Positions 55,639 to 64,000 of a stretch of 64,000 bases of DNA are shown in pieces (position 1 is the stretch's first letter; each line of letters starts with the position of its first letter). The stretch is taken from positions 28,651,333 through 28,715,332 of the forward strand of contig NC_079214.1 of assembly GCF_029633865.1 (NCBI RefSeq). Direction: 5' to 3'. Both the position numbers and the translations under genes were made by a program. The notes beneath the pieces are model-generated. The model worked only from the letters and a program-made list of their open reading frames with translations, did not search any database and was not told where the DNA came from. This DNA comes from Lampris incognitus (taxonomy: Eukaryota > Chordata > Actinopteri > Lampriformes > Lampridae).

Positions 55639-57256
55639 CACTACCGTTCAAAAGTTTGGGATCACCCAAACAATTTTGTGTTTTCCATGAAAAGTCACAC
55701 TTATTCACCACCATATGTTGTGAAATGAATAGAAAATAGAGTCAAGACATTGACAAGGTTAGAAATAATGATTTGTATTTGAAATAAGATTTTTTTTACA
55801 TCAAACTTTGCTTTCGTCAAAGAATCCTCCATTTGCAGCAATTACAGCATTGCAGACCTTTGGCATTCTAGCTGTTAATTTGTTGAGGTAATCTGGAGAA
55901 ATTGCACCCCACGCTTCCAGAAGCAGCTCCCACAAGTTGGATTGGTTGGATGGGCACTTCTTGCGTACCATGCGGTCAAGCTGCTCCCACAACAGCTCAA
56001 TGGGGTTCAGATCTGGTGACTGCGCTGGCCACTCCATTACCGATAGAATACCAGCTGCCTGCTTCTGCTCTAAATAGTTCTTGCACAATTTGGAGGTGTG
56101 TTTAGGGTCATTGTCCTGTTGTAGGATGAAATTGGCTCCAATCAAGCGCTGTCCACTGGGTATGGCATGGCGTTGCAAAATGGAGTGATAGCCTTCCTTA
56201 TTCAGAATCCCTTTTACCCTGTACAAATCTCCCACCTTACCAGCACCAAAGCAACCCCAGACCATCACATTACCTCCACCATGCTTAACAGATGGCGTCA
56301 GGCATTCTTCCAGCATCTTTTCATTTGTTCTGCGTCTCACAAACGTTCTTCTTTGTGATCCAAACACCTCAAACTTGGATTCATCCGTCCACAACACTTT
56401 TTTCCAGTCTTCCTCTGTCCAATGTCTGTGTTCTTTTGCCCATCTTAATCTTTTTCTTTTATTGGTCAGTCTCAGATATGGCTTTTTCTTTGCCACTCTG
56501 CCCTGAAGCCCAGAATCCCGCAGCCGCCTCTTCACTGTAGATGTTGACACTGGTGTTTTGCGGGTACTATTTAATGAAGATGCCAGTTGGGGACCTGTGA
56601 GGCGTCTGTTTCTCAAACTAGAGACTCTAATGTACTTATCTTCTTGCTCAGTTGTGCAACGCGGCCTCCCACTTCTTTTTCTACTCTGGTTAGAGCCTGT
56701 TTGTGCTGTCCTCTGAAGGGAGTAGTACACACCGGTGTAGGAAATCTTCAATTTCTTAGCAATTTCTCGCATGGAATAGCCTTCATTTCTAAGAACAAGA
56801 ATAGACCGTCGAGTTTCAGATGAAAGTTCTCTTTTTCTGGCCATTTTGAGCGTTTAATTGACCCCACAAATGTGATGCTCCAGAAACTCAATCTGCTCAA
56901 AGGAAGGTCAGTTTTGTAGCTTCTGTAACGAGCTAAACTGTTTTCAGATGTGTGAACATGATTGCACAAGGGTTTTCTAATCATCAATTAGCCTTCTGAG
57001 CCAATGAGCAAACACATTGTACCATTAGAACACTGGAGTGATAGTTGCTTGAAATGGGCCTCTATACACCTATGTAGATATTGCACCAAAAACCAGACAT
57101 TTGCAGCTAGAATAGTCATTTACCACATTAGCAATGTATAGAGTGTATTTCTTTAAAGTTAAGACTAGTTTAAAGTTATCTTCATTGAAAAGTACAGTGC
57201 TTTTCCTTCAAAAATATGGACATTTCAATGTGATCCCAAACTTTTGAACGGTAGTG
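55639..57256 (-). mobile_element. Tc1-like transposon, copy 1, intact
   Basis: 1618 bp between TA dinucleotides in a TA-rich tract. Inverted ends CACTACCGTTCAAAAGTTTG and CAAACTTTTGAACGGTAGTG. Encodes one uninterrupted transposase on the minus strand. A nearly identical copy is at 57363-58981. Confidence 0.96.
55801..56844 (-). CDS. Tc1-like DDE transposase, full length
   Basis: A 347-residue uninterrupted frame, the usual length for Tc1-family transposases. N-terminal paired helix-turn-helix (YSMREIAKKLKISYTGVYYS; second one around SSTRKTPVSTSTVKRRLRD) with a GRPR-type hook (KRSGRPRCT) between them. Catalytic triad: Asp in VLWTDESKFEVFG, Asp in FILQQDNDPKHTS, Glu in SPDLNPIELLWEQLD, spacing as in DD34E enzymes. 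Cut-and-paste transposition into TA. The start codon at 56844 gives MARKRELSSETRR. The frame contains no disabling change that I can see, so it is a candidate active enzyme. It sits inside intact terminal inverted repeats. Confidence 0.95.
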   Translation of the reverse strand: MARKRELSSETRRSILVLRNEGYSMREIAKKLKISYTGVYYSLQRTAQTGSNQSRKRSGRPRCTTEQEDKYIRVSSLRNRRLTGPQLASSLNSTRKTPVSTSTVKRRLRDSGLQGRVAKKKPYLRLTNKRKRLRWAKEHRHWTEEDWKKVLWTDESKFEVFGSQRRTFVRRRTNEKMLEECLTPSVKHGGGNVMVWGCFGAGKVGDLYRVKGILNKEGYHSILQRHAIPSGQRLIGANFILQQDNDPKHTSKLCKNYLEQKQAAGILSVMEWPAQSPDLNPIELLWEQLDRMVRKKCPSNQSNLWELLLEAWGAISPDYLNKLTARMPKVCNAVIAANGGFFDESKV

Positions 57257-57362
57257 TATATATATATATATAAATTTATATTCCACTCCTCATTTGTTAA
57301 GCACTTTTATCAACACCATTGACGATTTCCGGGGGGGAAAAAACTAAAAAACTTTATATATA
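57257..57362. repeat. Fold-back repeat remnant between the two Tc1 copies
   Basis: TA run, then TATTCCACTCCTCATTTG TTAAGCACTTTTATCAACACC and a G run; resembles 55236-55270 in the other orientation. Confidence 0.6.
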
Positions 57363-58981
57363 CACTACCGTTCAAAAGTTTGGGATCACCCAAACAATTT
57401 TGTGTTTTCCATGAAAAGTCACACTTATTCACCACCATATGTTGTGAAATGAATAGAAAATAGAGTCAAGACATTGACAAGGTTAGAAATAATGATTTGT
57501 ATTTGAAATAAGATTTTTTTTACATCAAACTTTGCTTTCGTCAAAGAATCCTCCATTTGCAGCAATTACAGCATTGCAGACCTTTGGCATTCTAGCTGTT
57601 AATTTGTTGAGGGAATCTGGAGAAATTGCACCCCACGCTTCCAGAAGCAGCTCCCACAAGTTGGATTGGTTGGATGGGCACTTCTTGCGTACCATACGGT
57701 CAAGCTGCTCCCACAACAGCTCAATGGCGTTCAGATCTGGTGACTGCGCTGGCCACTCCATTACCGATAGAATACCAGCTGCCTGCTTCTGCTCTAAATA
57801 GTTCTTGCACAATTTGGAGGTGTGTTTAGGGTCATTGTCCTGTTGTAGGATGAAATTGGCTCCAATCAAGCGCTGTCCACTGGGTATGGCATGGCGTTGC
57901 AAAATGGAGTGATAGCCTTCCTTATTCAGAATCCCTTTTACCCTGTACAAATCTCCCACCTTACCAGCACCAAAGCAACCCCAGACCATCACATTACCTC
58001 CACCATGCTTAACAGATGGCGTCAGGCATTCTTCCAGCATCTTTTCATTTGTTCTGCGTCTCACAAACGTTCTTCTTTGTGATCCAAACACCTCAAACTT
58101 GGATTCCTCCGCCCAAAACACTTTTTTTCCAGTCTTCCTCTGTCCAATGTCTGTGTTCTTTTGCCCATCTTAATCTTTTTCTTTTATTGGTCAGTCTCAG
58201 ATATGGCTTTTTCTTTGCCACTCTGCCCTGAAGCCCAGAATCCCGCAGCCGCCTCTTCACTGTAGATGTTGACACTGGTGTTTTGCGGGTACTATTTAAT
58301 GAAGATGCCAGTTGGGGACCTGTGAGGCGTCTGTTTCTCAAACTAGAGACTCTAATGTACTTATCTTCTTGCTCAGTTGTGCAACGCGGCCTCCCACTTC
58401 TTTTTCTACTCTGGTTAGAGCCTGTTTGTGCTGTCCTCTGAAGGGAGTAGTACACACCGGTGTAGGAAATCTTCAATTTCTTAGCAATTTCTCGCATGGA
58501 ATAGCCTTCATTTCTAAGAACAAGAATAGACTATCGAGTTTCAGATGAAAGTTCTCTTTTTCTGGCCATTTTGAGCATTTAATTGACCCCACAAATGTGA
58601 TGCTCCAGAAACTCAATCTGCTCAAAGGAAGGTCAGTTTTGTAGCTTCTGTAACGAGCTAAACTGTTTTCAGATGTGTGAACATGATTGCACAAGGGTTT
58701 TCTAATCATCAATTAGCCTTCTGAGCCAATGAGCAAACACATTGTACCATTAGAACACTGGAGTGATAGTTGCTTGAAATGGGCCTCTATACACCTATGT
58801 AGATATTGCACCAAAAACCAGACATTTGCAGCTAGAATAGTCATTTACCACATTAGCAATGTATAGAGTGTATTTCTTTAAAGTTAAGACTAGTTTAAAG
58901 TTATCTTCATTGAAAAGTACAGTGCTTTTCCTTCAAAAATATGGACATTTCAATGTGATCCCAAACTTTTGAACGGTAGTG
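57363..58981 (-). mobile_element. Tc1-like transposon, copy 2, inactivated
   Basis: 1619 bp, same ends and orientation as copy 1, flanked by TA on both sides, starting 107 bp after copy 1 ends. By eye about a dozen differences over 1.6 kb, roughly 99 percent identity. Confidence 0.96.
57525..58569 (-). pseudogene. Tc1-like transposase copy 2 (stop, frameshift, catalytic change)
   Basis: Aligned to copy 1: an Arg codon near residue 13 is TAG (around 58533); a seventh T in a T run (58122-58128) shifts the frame at WKK; the first catalytic Asp is Glu (WAEESKF versus WTDESKF); NPIELLW reads NAIELLW. N-terminal piece 58497-58093, C-terminal piece 58121-57525. Inactive. Confidence 0.93.
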
Positions 58982-59019
58982 TATATATATTGTAACGTGC
59001 ATAGATAGGTAGACACGTT

Positions 59020-59145
59020 GGTCCTTGACTAACGGGTCGGACCCTTCAAGTCAACTGGTTAACGTTGTCGCTTGCGGAGTGGGAGACACGTGTTCGCGTC
59101 CCGGCTGTGTCGACGGTTCCCGGGCTGCTCCCCGAATTCGCTACT
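59020..59145 (+). repeat. tRNA-like SINE head fragment
   Basis: CAAGTCAACTGGTTAACGTTG (A-box like) and CACGTGTTCGCGTCCCGGC (B-box like), followed by a TA run. No complete SINE body; not a functional tRNA gene. Confidence 0.5.
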
Positions 59146-60201
59146 ATATATATATATGTATGTATATTCGTTATTCGTTCATTTTCAGCTGTTTCTCCGG
59201 GGTCGGGTCGCGGTGGCAGCAAGCTAAGTAGGGCACTCCAGATGTCCCTCTCCTCAGCAACGCCCTCCAGCTCCTCCAGGGGGATCCCAAGGCGTTCCAA
59301 GGCCAGATTGGACATGTAGTCCCTCCAGCGAGTTCTAGGTCTACCCCGGGGTCTCCCTGCAGTTGACCGTGCCCGGTAAACCTCCAAAGGAAGGTGCCCA
59401 GGAAGCATCCTAATCAGATGCCCGAACCACCTCAACTGGCTCCTTTGGATGCGAAGGAGCAGCGGCTGTAGTCCGAGCTCCCTCCGGATGTCTGAGCTCC
59501 TCACCCTAAGGCTGAGCCCAGACAACCTACAGAGGAAACTCATTTCAGCCGCTTGTATCCGCAATCTCAGCCTTTCGGTCACTACCCAAAGCCCATGATC
59601 ATAGGTGAGGGTTGGAACGAAGATTGACTGGTAAATTGAGAGCTTTGCCTTCTGGCTCAGCTCTCTCTTCACCAAACGGTCCGGTACAACGTCCGCATTA
59701 TCGCTGATGCTGCACCAATCCGCCCATCATTCTCCCGCTCCATCCTACCCTCACTTGTGAACAAGACCCCGAGATATTTGAACTCCTTCACTTGAGGCAA
59801 CAACTCATCCCCAACCCAGATGGAGCAATCCATCCTTTTCCGGTAGAGAACCACGTCATCTGCAGAGAGCAGAGATACAATTCTGAGGTTCTCAAAACGG
59901 ACACACTCCTCACCTTGGCTGCACCTTGAGATTCTGTCCATGAATATCACAAACAGAATCGGAGACGAGGGACAACCTTGGCGGAGTCCGACACCCACCG
60001 AAAACGTGTTTGACTTTATGCCGAGAATAAGGACACAGCTCTCACTTTGGTTATACAAGGACCTTGTAGCAACTGCCGCGGTACCCCATACTCCCGCAGT
60101 ACCCCCCACAGAGTGCCCCGGGGTACGCGGTTGTAAGCCTTCTCCAAGTCCACAAAACACATGTAGACTGACTGGTTAAACTCCCATGCCCCCCTCAGCA
60201 C
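59046..60201 (-). pseudogene. RTE-like reverse transcriptase fragment
   Basis: Three overlapping open pieces (60201-60016, 60160-59669, 59675-59046) cover palm motifs and the C-terminal domain with frame changes near 60050-60100 and 59672. SQLRWFGHLIRM and TRWRDYMSNLALERLGIPLE match copy 1. Not functional. Confidence 0.85.
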
Positions 60202-60301
60202 TTCCGCAAGGGTAGAGTTGGTCCGTTATTCCACAGCCAGGATGGAATCCGCATTGTTCCTCCTGGATCCAAGGTTCGATAATTGGTCGGAGCCTCCTTT
60301 C
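59155..60301 (-). mobile_element. RTE-like LINE fragment (copy 2), 5'-truncated
   Basis: Minus strand, same family as 38690-39767 but extending further 5': FVDLEKAYNRVPRGTLWGVL, GLRQGCPSSPILFVIFMDRI, SADDVV, then the C-terminal domain. The 3' tail (CATTCGTTATTCG region) is at 59160-59180. Its 5' end abuts the gypsy LTR at 60301/60302. A 108-bp in-frame deletion follows the active site. Confidence 0.85.
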
Positions 60302-60503
60302 TGTTATATTTTGTAACTTCTTCCTTTACCTTAATTCTTTTAATTAGGTTTATCGGAATCAAATCACGGACACCTGTTTTGAACTTCAACTCTTCTACTG
60401 ATGTCTCAACTGCGGATGAGTGGTACATAAAATGTCTTCCCCTAGTTACGTATCTCTATCAGAGTTCCTCTTAAAGGTACAGTACACCATTCAGTACATG
60501 ACA
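60302..60503 (-). repeat. Ty3/gypsy-type 3' LTR (short)
   Basis: On the minus strand it begins TGTCATGTAC directly after a polypurine tract AAAGGGGGGA (60504-60513) and ends TATAACA: TG...CA termini, 202 bp. The RTE fragment starts at the next base. The matching 5' LTR is not in the window. Confidence 0.6.
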
Positions 60504-60822
60504 TCCCCCCTTTACTTGGATATAAAATCTTATCTTATAACCAAACTTTCTCAACTGAGTAATATTTCCAATTACAAATACAACCAAAATAATAATCTCT
60601 GGAATCTTCTACTTCAAATTTTCTACAATCAAAACATTTGACTTAAGTAAGGACACAGTCCTTCAGTCTTTCAGGTGGGTTCCTCTGCCACAGAGACCTT
60701 AGAGGAGGTGTTAAAGGTCTGCTGTGTTCAGCTTGCATGGCAGGACATCTGGAAGAGTCTATAGTTGATTGTTGCCCTGGGTTCAAACCAGCAATCCCAT
60801 CTTCCAATTTTTCTGTCCCGTG

Positions 60823-61070
60823 TTAGTCTCCTGTTCCCTCTGTGATGTACTTCTTCACGCAGGTTGTGTTCCTGCTGTACTGCGCTGCGGTAGGTGATTC
60901 AATGGTTACTTTGTTTCCATTTTTACTGACTACTTTATTTGGTATTTTGCCAAAAGTTGTACTGAACTTATCCACCTTCTCTTGTCTCACCAGGACATGA
61001 TCTCCAACATCTACATCTGAATATTCTGCTTTTCGCTGCTGATCAGCATACAGCTTGTAGTCCATGGGCC
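60823..61070 (-). pseudogene. Ty3/gypsy integrase C-terminal fragment
   Basis: YADQQRKAEYSDVDVGDHVL, then NGNKVTIESPTAAQYSRNTT and VKKY: the end of a gypsy-type pol. Similarity starts at about 61070; codons upstream of it (to 61173) are unrelated, so the element is truncated there. The 310 bp to the polypurine tract (60514-60822) is its 3' untranslated part. Confidence 0.7.
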
Positions 61071-61173
61071 AGAGCCCAAAATTTCCTATTTCGGTACACT
61101 CAAGGTGGCAAAACTTACTTATAATTTTTGAAAGGATCCATGTCTGTAGATGATATTTTGGTATGATAACCAT

Positions 61174-62315
61174 TCCTGAGTGGCAGCTGTATCACAGTTA
61201 TCAGCTCATGAAGTTAACCACCCCCTAAAGTAAATTGCGTTTTAGACGCTGGTGCATATCCTGGTTTAGCCTCATGGTCAGGACATTTTTCAATGTTCTA
61301 TAATATTGTCTTTGGTATCATTTTAAAGGGGACCTTCTTAGCTTTCATTCAAGCCCTGTTGTGGATATTTCTCACAAATATAGAGGTCACTTGAGCTCTT
61401 CAACCCGTCAATAACACACATCTTTCTGCAATGTTCGCCTAAACTATATACTTTCTTTTAGCCCTGTGGCATCTGGGAATATCAGGGACACAAAACACAA
61501 AAACTGGAATACTCACAGGACTGTAAAGATTCAGGAAATGTATAATATACCCATACTATTTCATTGTGTGAGGTGATTGTGAACCTTAAATTAGAAGGGC
61601 ATTATTACTAAGAAACTAACTAGACCAAAGCCAGTTAGTCCATGGGTCAGACCAGATATCGATATCACCCAAGGTGACACAACTTCACTGGTGCCATTTT
61701 ATTTGGTACACTAACAGAAGTAAAATAATACATGATAACCTTTCCAAATGAGCAGCTATTTCATTTTTCTTTCAGGAAACCTGTTTCTGTGCCTCTCACG
61801 ATTGTGTATTTGCCCAGATTTTTACAAATATAGCATTTCAACACCCCTGGTACTGATTAGCCTAGCTTAAACTCTGGGACAGTTCTTAGTTGGCCAACAA
61901 CCAAGGATAACCAGTACTGTGTACTTCCATTCATTATGCTAAGCTAGGCTAACGTGCAGCCAGATAGCTTTCTACTAAACACATATAGAGGAAACTGGTA
62001 TCTATCTTCTTGTCTCACTCTGGAGAAGATTGTAAGCTAATTTCCCATAATGTTAGCATGTTCTTTTAATGTATATGTTAATATGATTAGTTAAAGTGGC
62101 TACGAGGAACTTTCATCTTGTGTTGATTTTAGCGGCCTCATGTGGACAAAATACAGCTGTTGCATAGCAACTAGGTAATGTATCTATTTGTGGCTATGTA
62201 AGATAAATAATGGTAATATGACGCTGGTGAAGCAAAGTAAACTTTGTTTTAGTAGTGTTCATACACCTAAGTTACATGTATTTGTTTGTATGTGGCAGGT
62301 GAAAACTGACTGAAT
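61174..62315. other. Region upstream of the 62316 frame
   Basis: AT-rich, no recognised gene or repeat. Just before the ATG, TGTGGCAG|GTGAAAACTG could be a splice acceptor for a 5' exon, or the start of a repeat unit. Confidence 0.35.
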
Positions 62316-64000
62316 ATGGCCACTGGTGAACAAGCAAGTTTTTACCCAATACCAAAGCGCCCACGGGTGGAGTGCATTATCCACTGTTCTGATGATACAG
62401 ATAAGCTGGTTTCACTACAAAGTGTCGACTCATGGAGAACTCTGCTCAGGGCAGCTCAGATACGAAATCATGCACCAGTTTTGAAACTGGCAAAAGACAT
62501 TCCTGAGGGACAGATTCCAGCAATCTACTACCACAGAAAGTGTCGCAGTATCTTCACTATGAAGCAAATTCTTGATGGCCTCCTTGCAAAAGAAAAGAAA
62601 AGTTTTGTCTCTGCTGAAGAGAAACAATCTAAGAGAGTAGCTCGACATGCTCCAAGTACATCTAGGACTTATGATGCAGAGTGCATATTTTGTCAGAAAA
62701 ACAGCAAATATTCCAAGAGACAGAATACGAGAGAAGTACTGGTGCAGTGTCGAGAACTGCGAGCTGATGCAAAGATCAGGAGTGCAGCCACAAAGAAAAG
62801 GGACAGCAGAATCCTTGCCATTGTGAGTAGAGACCTTGTAGCAGCTGAAGGGCACTACCACAGGTCATGCTATAGACTTTAGACCAAAGAAGAGGTTTCC
62901 AAAGGAGAGGTTGCCAGCAATGAAGATGATGATGCTGCAGCCCAGTATGAAGCTGCTGTGAATAAGGCATACAATGAGCTGTTCCTCTTCATCAGGATGG
63001 AGCTTTTTGGCAATCCTCAAGTGATGACAATGACTGATCTCTCTTCTAGACTGGTAGCTTCAATGAACTCCCAAGGCATTGCCCAAGTCAAGGAATCAAC
63101 CAAGAAGCACATAAGGCGAAACCTGGAGAGTGAGTTTGCTGGAGCCTTGCAGATATTCCCTGATGAGAAAGGAAAATTCCTCCTCTATCCCGATAACTTG
63201 TCCATGAGGGAACTTGCCAAAGAAAAGCAGTCTCTCAAAAGGGAGCTGCAGACCCTGAAAAGTGTCAGTGCACAAGATGTTATAGCCAAAGCAGCCATCA
63301 AATTGAGAGCAGACATTAAAAGTCAAGATGTTCCTCAAACCTGGCCGCCTGAAGTCAAACCAGAACCAGAATGTCCTACCATTCCAGAGTCGCTCATTAT
63401 CTTCCTGTACTCTCTACTCACAGGCTCAAATGATCCTGATCATGCATCCCAGAGAGTGCAGTGCCTTCTGCAGTCATTTGGCCATGACATAGTATATGTA
63501 GTGACATGTGGAAATACCAAGCCTTCCAAGCACATTGTTCTGCCATTCAGTGTCAAATCGTTGACAGGAAATGTAGAGTTGATAAACATCCTCAACCGAC
63601 TTGGTCACAATGTGTCCTACTCACAGATGGAAGAGATCAACACTGCCCTGTGTCTCCAGAAACTCTCATCATCAGGGAGTGGCATTGCCCTTCCAGCTAA
63701 CATCCATCCTGGCATATTCACAACTTTAGCCTGGGACAATATCGACCGTCTTGAAGAAACTGTCAGTGGTGAGGGAACATCTCACAGAGTCCATGGGATT
63801 GCTGTGCAAGCAAAGCCAGTCAACCGAGTTCCTGTCCAACCCATGCCCACTGTTCCCAAAACAAAGAAGAGAAGCATTGATGGACCCCCACCAATGTTAC
63901 CAACTTACAATGCTGGACAACGGGTAGGGCCACCACAAAGCAAAAAGTCAGATGCCGATACTGCAGCCAATACTAAGCTTGCCAGAGAGAAAAACCTTCT
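62316..64000 (+). pseudogene. Unrecognised long reading frame, one in-frame stop, runs off window
   Basis: I do not recognise a named domain. The frame from ATG (62316, context GAATATGGCC) is open for 188 codons, has TAG at 62880-62882, and is then open to the window end for another 372 codons. The first part has two similar Cys/His units: Cys20/Cys24 with His73/Cys76, and Cys123/Cys126 with His182/Cys185, both ending YH-x2-C. The second part has a basic stretch (STKKHIRRNLESEF), a coiled coil (ELAKEKQSLKRELQTLK), then NVELINILNRLGHNVSYSQ and FTTLAWDNIDRLEETVSGEG. From memory, similar proteins occur as multicopy uncharacterised genes in fish and cnidarians, so a mobile-element origin is likely. 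The TAG may be a point mutation of Tyr, or the copy may be spliced. Confidence 0.6.

Noticed and set aside
55902-56823. Plus-strand open frames across both Tc1 copies
   Set aside because: They are antisense shadows of the transposase; they recur in both copies only because the copies are nearly identical.

Overview
The window is vertebrate nuclear DNA, almost certainly from a teleost fish. It has two multi-exon genes with canonical GT-AG introns, long AT-rich introns, dinucleotide microsatellites, and a fish-type load of Tc1-like, hAT-like, Penelope-like, RTE/CR1-like, BEL/Pao and gypsy elements plus tRNA-derived SINEs. I cannot name the species. One run of exactly 200 N (27217-27416) marks a scaffold gap inside a coding exon.

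Layout: (1) 1-1107 is a decayed Tc1-like transposon cut by the window edge and interrupted by another repeat. (2) 2147-18615, minus strand, is a complete 14-coding-exon ABCB10 (mitochondrial inner-membrane ABC half-transporter, 729 codons, all nucleotide-binding motifs intact). (3) 18616-20354 is a compact intergenic region where ABCB10 and URB2 diverge head to head; it holds a CACGTG box and a probable non-coding first exon of URB2. (4) 20355-41948, plus strand, is URB2 (nucleolar pre-60S assembly factor), 11 coding exons, with a reading-frame break near 26624-26660 and the N gap in its largest exon. Its introns carry a CR1/L2-like LINE, SINEs, a 195-bp CT microsatellite, a Penelope fragment split by a MITE, an RTE fragment and a dead Tc1-like element. 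(5) 42000-48950 is intergenic: a Penelope 3' end, a SINE and an RTE-like LINE, the last two with perfect target-site duplications. (6) 48955-61070 is a dense nested cluster of mobile elements. It holds a BEL/Pao retrotransposon that lacks integrase and has a solo LTR inside its reverse transcriptase, fold-back repeats, two almost identical Tc1 transposons (one with an intact 347-residue transposase), an RTE LINE and a gypsy remnant. (7) 62316-64000 is a long open frame of an unrecognised, probably repeat-borne family. It has one in-frame stop, a duplicated Cys/His module, and runs off the window.

ABCB10 acts in mitochondrial haem and redox metabolism and URB2 in ribosome biogenesis. They share no pathway, but their divergent promoters lie within about 1.7 kb. 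In mammals (from memory) TAF5L lies between them; no TAF5L coding sequence is visible here. The best candidate for something undescribed is the reading frame at 62316-64000.
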